A stretch of DNA of 64,000 nucleotides from Streptomyces sp. 6-11-2. Its GTDB lineage: Bacteria > Actinomycetota > Actinomycetes > Streptomycetales > Streptomycetaceae. A program made the position numbers and the translations under genes. Under the pieces are notes generated by a model. It searched no databases. It saw only the letters and a list, made by a program, of their open reading frames with translations, and had not been told where the DNA came from. The DNA is taken from positions 7,688,001-7,752,000 of the forward strand of contig NZ_BJOR01000001.1 in assembly GCF_006540305.1 (NCBI RefSeq), in the 5' to 3' direction. Below, one piece after another: positions 62,899 through 64,000 of the stretch. Each line of letters opens with the position of its first letter. Positions within the stretch are counted from its first letter, which is position 1.

Positions 62899-63786
62899 TC
62901 AGTTCACTCGCGGCCGCCCGGCTGGAGCCTCCTGTGTCGCGGCCCAGGAGGCGAGCAGACGCAGGCCCTCTTCGGAGGGTGAGCCGGGTTCGGCGGTGTA
63001 GATGGTGACGGTGAGGCCGGGCTCGGCCGCCATTTCCAACCCGTCGAATGCGAGGGTCAGGTCGCCGACGGCATGGTGGTGGAAATTCTTGGTGCCGGTG
63101 CCGTGGTGGCGGACGTTGTGGGCGCCCCAGCGGGTGCGGAAGTCCTCGCTGCGGGTGGAGAGTTCACCGACGAGGTCGTGCAGCTCCTTGTCGTGGGGGT
63201 TGCGGTCGGCCTCGGTGCGCAGGATCGCGACGGTGACGTCGGCGGCCAGGCCCCAGTCGGGGTAGAAGCGGCGGGACGCGGGGTCCAGGAAGGTGAAGCG
63301 GGCGAGGTTCGCCTGGTTGTGGGGGTTCGCGTAGACGTCGCTGTAGAAGGCGCGGGCGAGGGCGTTGGTGCCGAGGATGTCCATGCGGCCGTTGCGGACG
63401 AAGGCGGGGCCTTCGGTGATCGCGTCGAGCGTCCACTGCAGGCTGCGGTGCGGGGTCCAGGTCCACTGCCGGGCGGGGTGTCGGCGTCGCGGGCGGGTGA
63501 GAGCGTCGGAGCCGTCGGCTGCCTGGGCCAGGTGGAGGAGGTGGGCACGTTCGGCGTCGTCGAGCTGGAGGGCGTGGGCGACGGACTCGAGGACGGCGGG
63601 GGAGGCACCGGCGAGGTTGCCGCGTTCGAGCTTGGCGTAGTACTCCACGCTCATGTCGGCTGCGACCTCGCTTCGGCGCAGGCCGGGGACGCGGCGCCGG
63701 GTCCCGGAGGGCAGTCCGGCCTGCTCCGGGGTGATCTTGGCTCGCCGCGAGGTGAGGAACTCGCGGACCTCCTGTTGGTTGTCCAC
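62899..63786 (-). CDS. MmyB-type XRE-family regulator with a shortened HTH
   Basis: A 295-residue paralogue of the regulator at 60810-61724. Its C-terminal ligand domain is well conserved (FVRNGRMDILGTNALARAFY, FTFLDPASRRFYPDWGLA, HGTGTKNFHHHAVGDLTL). The HTH reads LRRSEVAADMSVEYYAKLER, where the paralogue and family have LRREEVALLAGMSVDYY: two residues are missing between EVA and MSV, in the second helix. DNA binding may be altered or lost. GTG at 63786 is chosen; the frame stays open upstream to the window edge. Confidence 0.85.
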   Translation of the reverse strand: MDNQQEVREFLTSRRAKITPEQAGLPSGTRRRVPGLRRSEVAADMSVEYYAKLERGNLAGASPAVLESVAHALQLDDAERAHLLHLAQAADGSDALTRPRRRHPARQWTWTPHRSLQWTLDAITEGPAFVRNGRMDILGTNALARAFYSDVYANPHNQANLARFTFLDPASRRFYPDWGLAADVTVAILRTEADRNPHDKELHDLVGELSTRSEDFRTRWGAHNVRHHGTGTKNFHHHAVGDLTLAFDGLEMAAEPGLTVTIYTAEPGSPSEEGLRLLASWAATQEAPAGRPRVN

Positions 63787-64000
63787 CCCTCGACCGTACG
63801 TGCAGCCGGCCGCATGAGGGATGTACTGCCGGTACACCCATCGACGGTGACTGGCTGGCCGCCACGAGGGGCGCTTACCTGGAGGACGTGGCGCTGTCCC
63901 CGGCCGTTTGTCGCACTGGTCGAGGCCGTAGCTGGCGATGTGCAGGTCCTCCTCGTGGCCACCGGGGATGAGCATCGGCTCGCCCGGGCAGATGATGTTC
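63787..64000 (-). other. Open frame running to the window edge
   Basis: The frame of the regulator continues upstream without a stop (NIICPGEPMLIPGGHEEDLH, IASYGLDQCDKR) and leaves the window. The part beyond about 63860 looks protein-like but I cannot assign it; it may be the end of a separate, partly outside gene or a relic. Between it and 63786 no promoter is assigned. Confidence 0.3.

Noticed and set aside
1..64000. CRISPR arrays, tRNA or rRNA genes
   Set aside because: No regularly spaced direct repeats and no cloverleaf-like or rRNA sequence was recognised by eye; a tRNAscan or Infernal search would be decisive.

Overview
The window is high-GC actinobacterial DNA. GTG/TTG starts, 4-bp ATGA/GTGA start-stop overlaps, GGAGG ribosome sites, PAS/GAF-SpoIIE phosphatases with fused ATPase domains, MmyB-type regulators and CBM13-tagged glycosidases all point to Streptomyces or a close relative. 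There is no rRNA, recognisable tRNA, CRISPR array, ribosomal protein or other core gene. Many genes are broken and there are remnants of at least six transposase families (IS3, IS701, IS982, IS110, IS256 and an IS3/IS481-type integrase). This fits an accessory chromosome arm or a large linear plasmid (inference).

Layout. 1-7.6 kb is an arsenic-resistance island: arsR, ACR3 arsenite efflux and a flavin monooxygenase; then a divergent block with arsN-arsR on one side and an FAD oxidoreductase, arsI (C-As lyase) and an MFS exporter on the other. 7.6-14.4 kb holds an ADP-ribosylglycohydrolase read into a CPCC domain but frameshifted, a HEAT/LRV-like repeat protein and a large PAS-GAF-SpoIIE phosphatase. 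14.5-17.3 kb is the wreck of a carotenoid locus: an intact phytoene-desaturase-like flavoprotein, a broken SDR and a lycopene cyclase cut off next to an IS701 fragment. 17.4-25.2 kb has membrane proteins, an aromatic FAD monooxygenase and two divergent SpoIIE phosphatases.

25.6-32.6 kb has a tautomerase, a LysR / MFS / nitronate monooxygenase module, a secreted trypsin-like protease and a hypothetical protein. 32.7-36.6 kb has a BetT choline transporter and an orphan MASE1 protein. 37.0-39.4 kb is a possible operon of a histidine-rich 53-residue peptide, an internally deleted ABC exporter and a Ser/Thr kinase. 39.5-44.4 kb has IPT/TIG repeats and two secreted lectin-tagged glycosidases: a GH18 chitinase and a beta-helix, GH55-like protein. 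45-51.9 kb is a mosaic of small genes, IS scraps and two ORFs that join transposase N-termini to unrelated sequence, plus a fourth SpoIIE phosphatase. 51.9-54.8 kb is a tidy three-gene operon ending in a DyP-type peroxidase; its first two proteins I cannot assign. 54.8-60.4 kb is again fragments (symporter, MFS, integrase, response regulator, kinase, alcohol dehydrogenase) around an intact DUF418-like membrane protein and an aldo/keto reductase. 60.8-63.8 kb has two MmyB-type regulators flanking a second aldo/keto reductase.

How they work together. The arsenic genes form a coherent pathway: efflux of As(III), acetylation or oxidation of organoarsenicals, demethylation by ArsI and MFS export. 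No arsC or arsM is present here. The four SpoIIE phosphatases suggest partner-switching signalling. The strongest candidates for something undescribed are the DyP operon, the His-rich peptide / ABC / kinase cluster, the ADP-ribosylglycohydrolase-CPCC reading frame and the IS256-TPR chimera.
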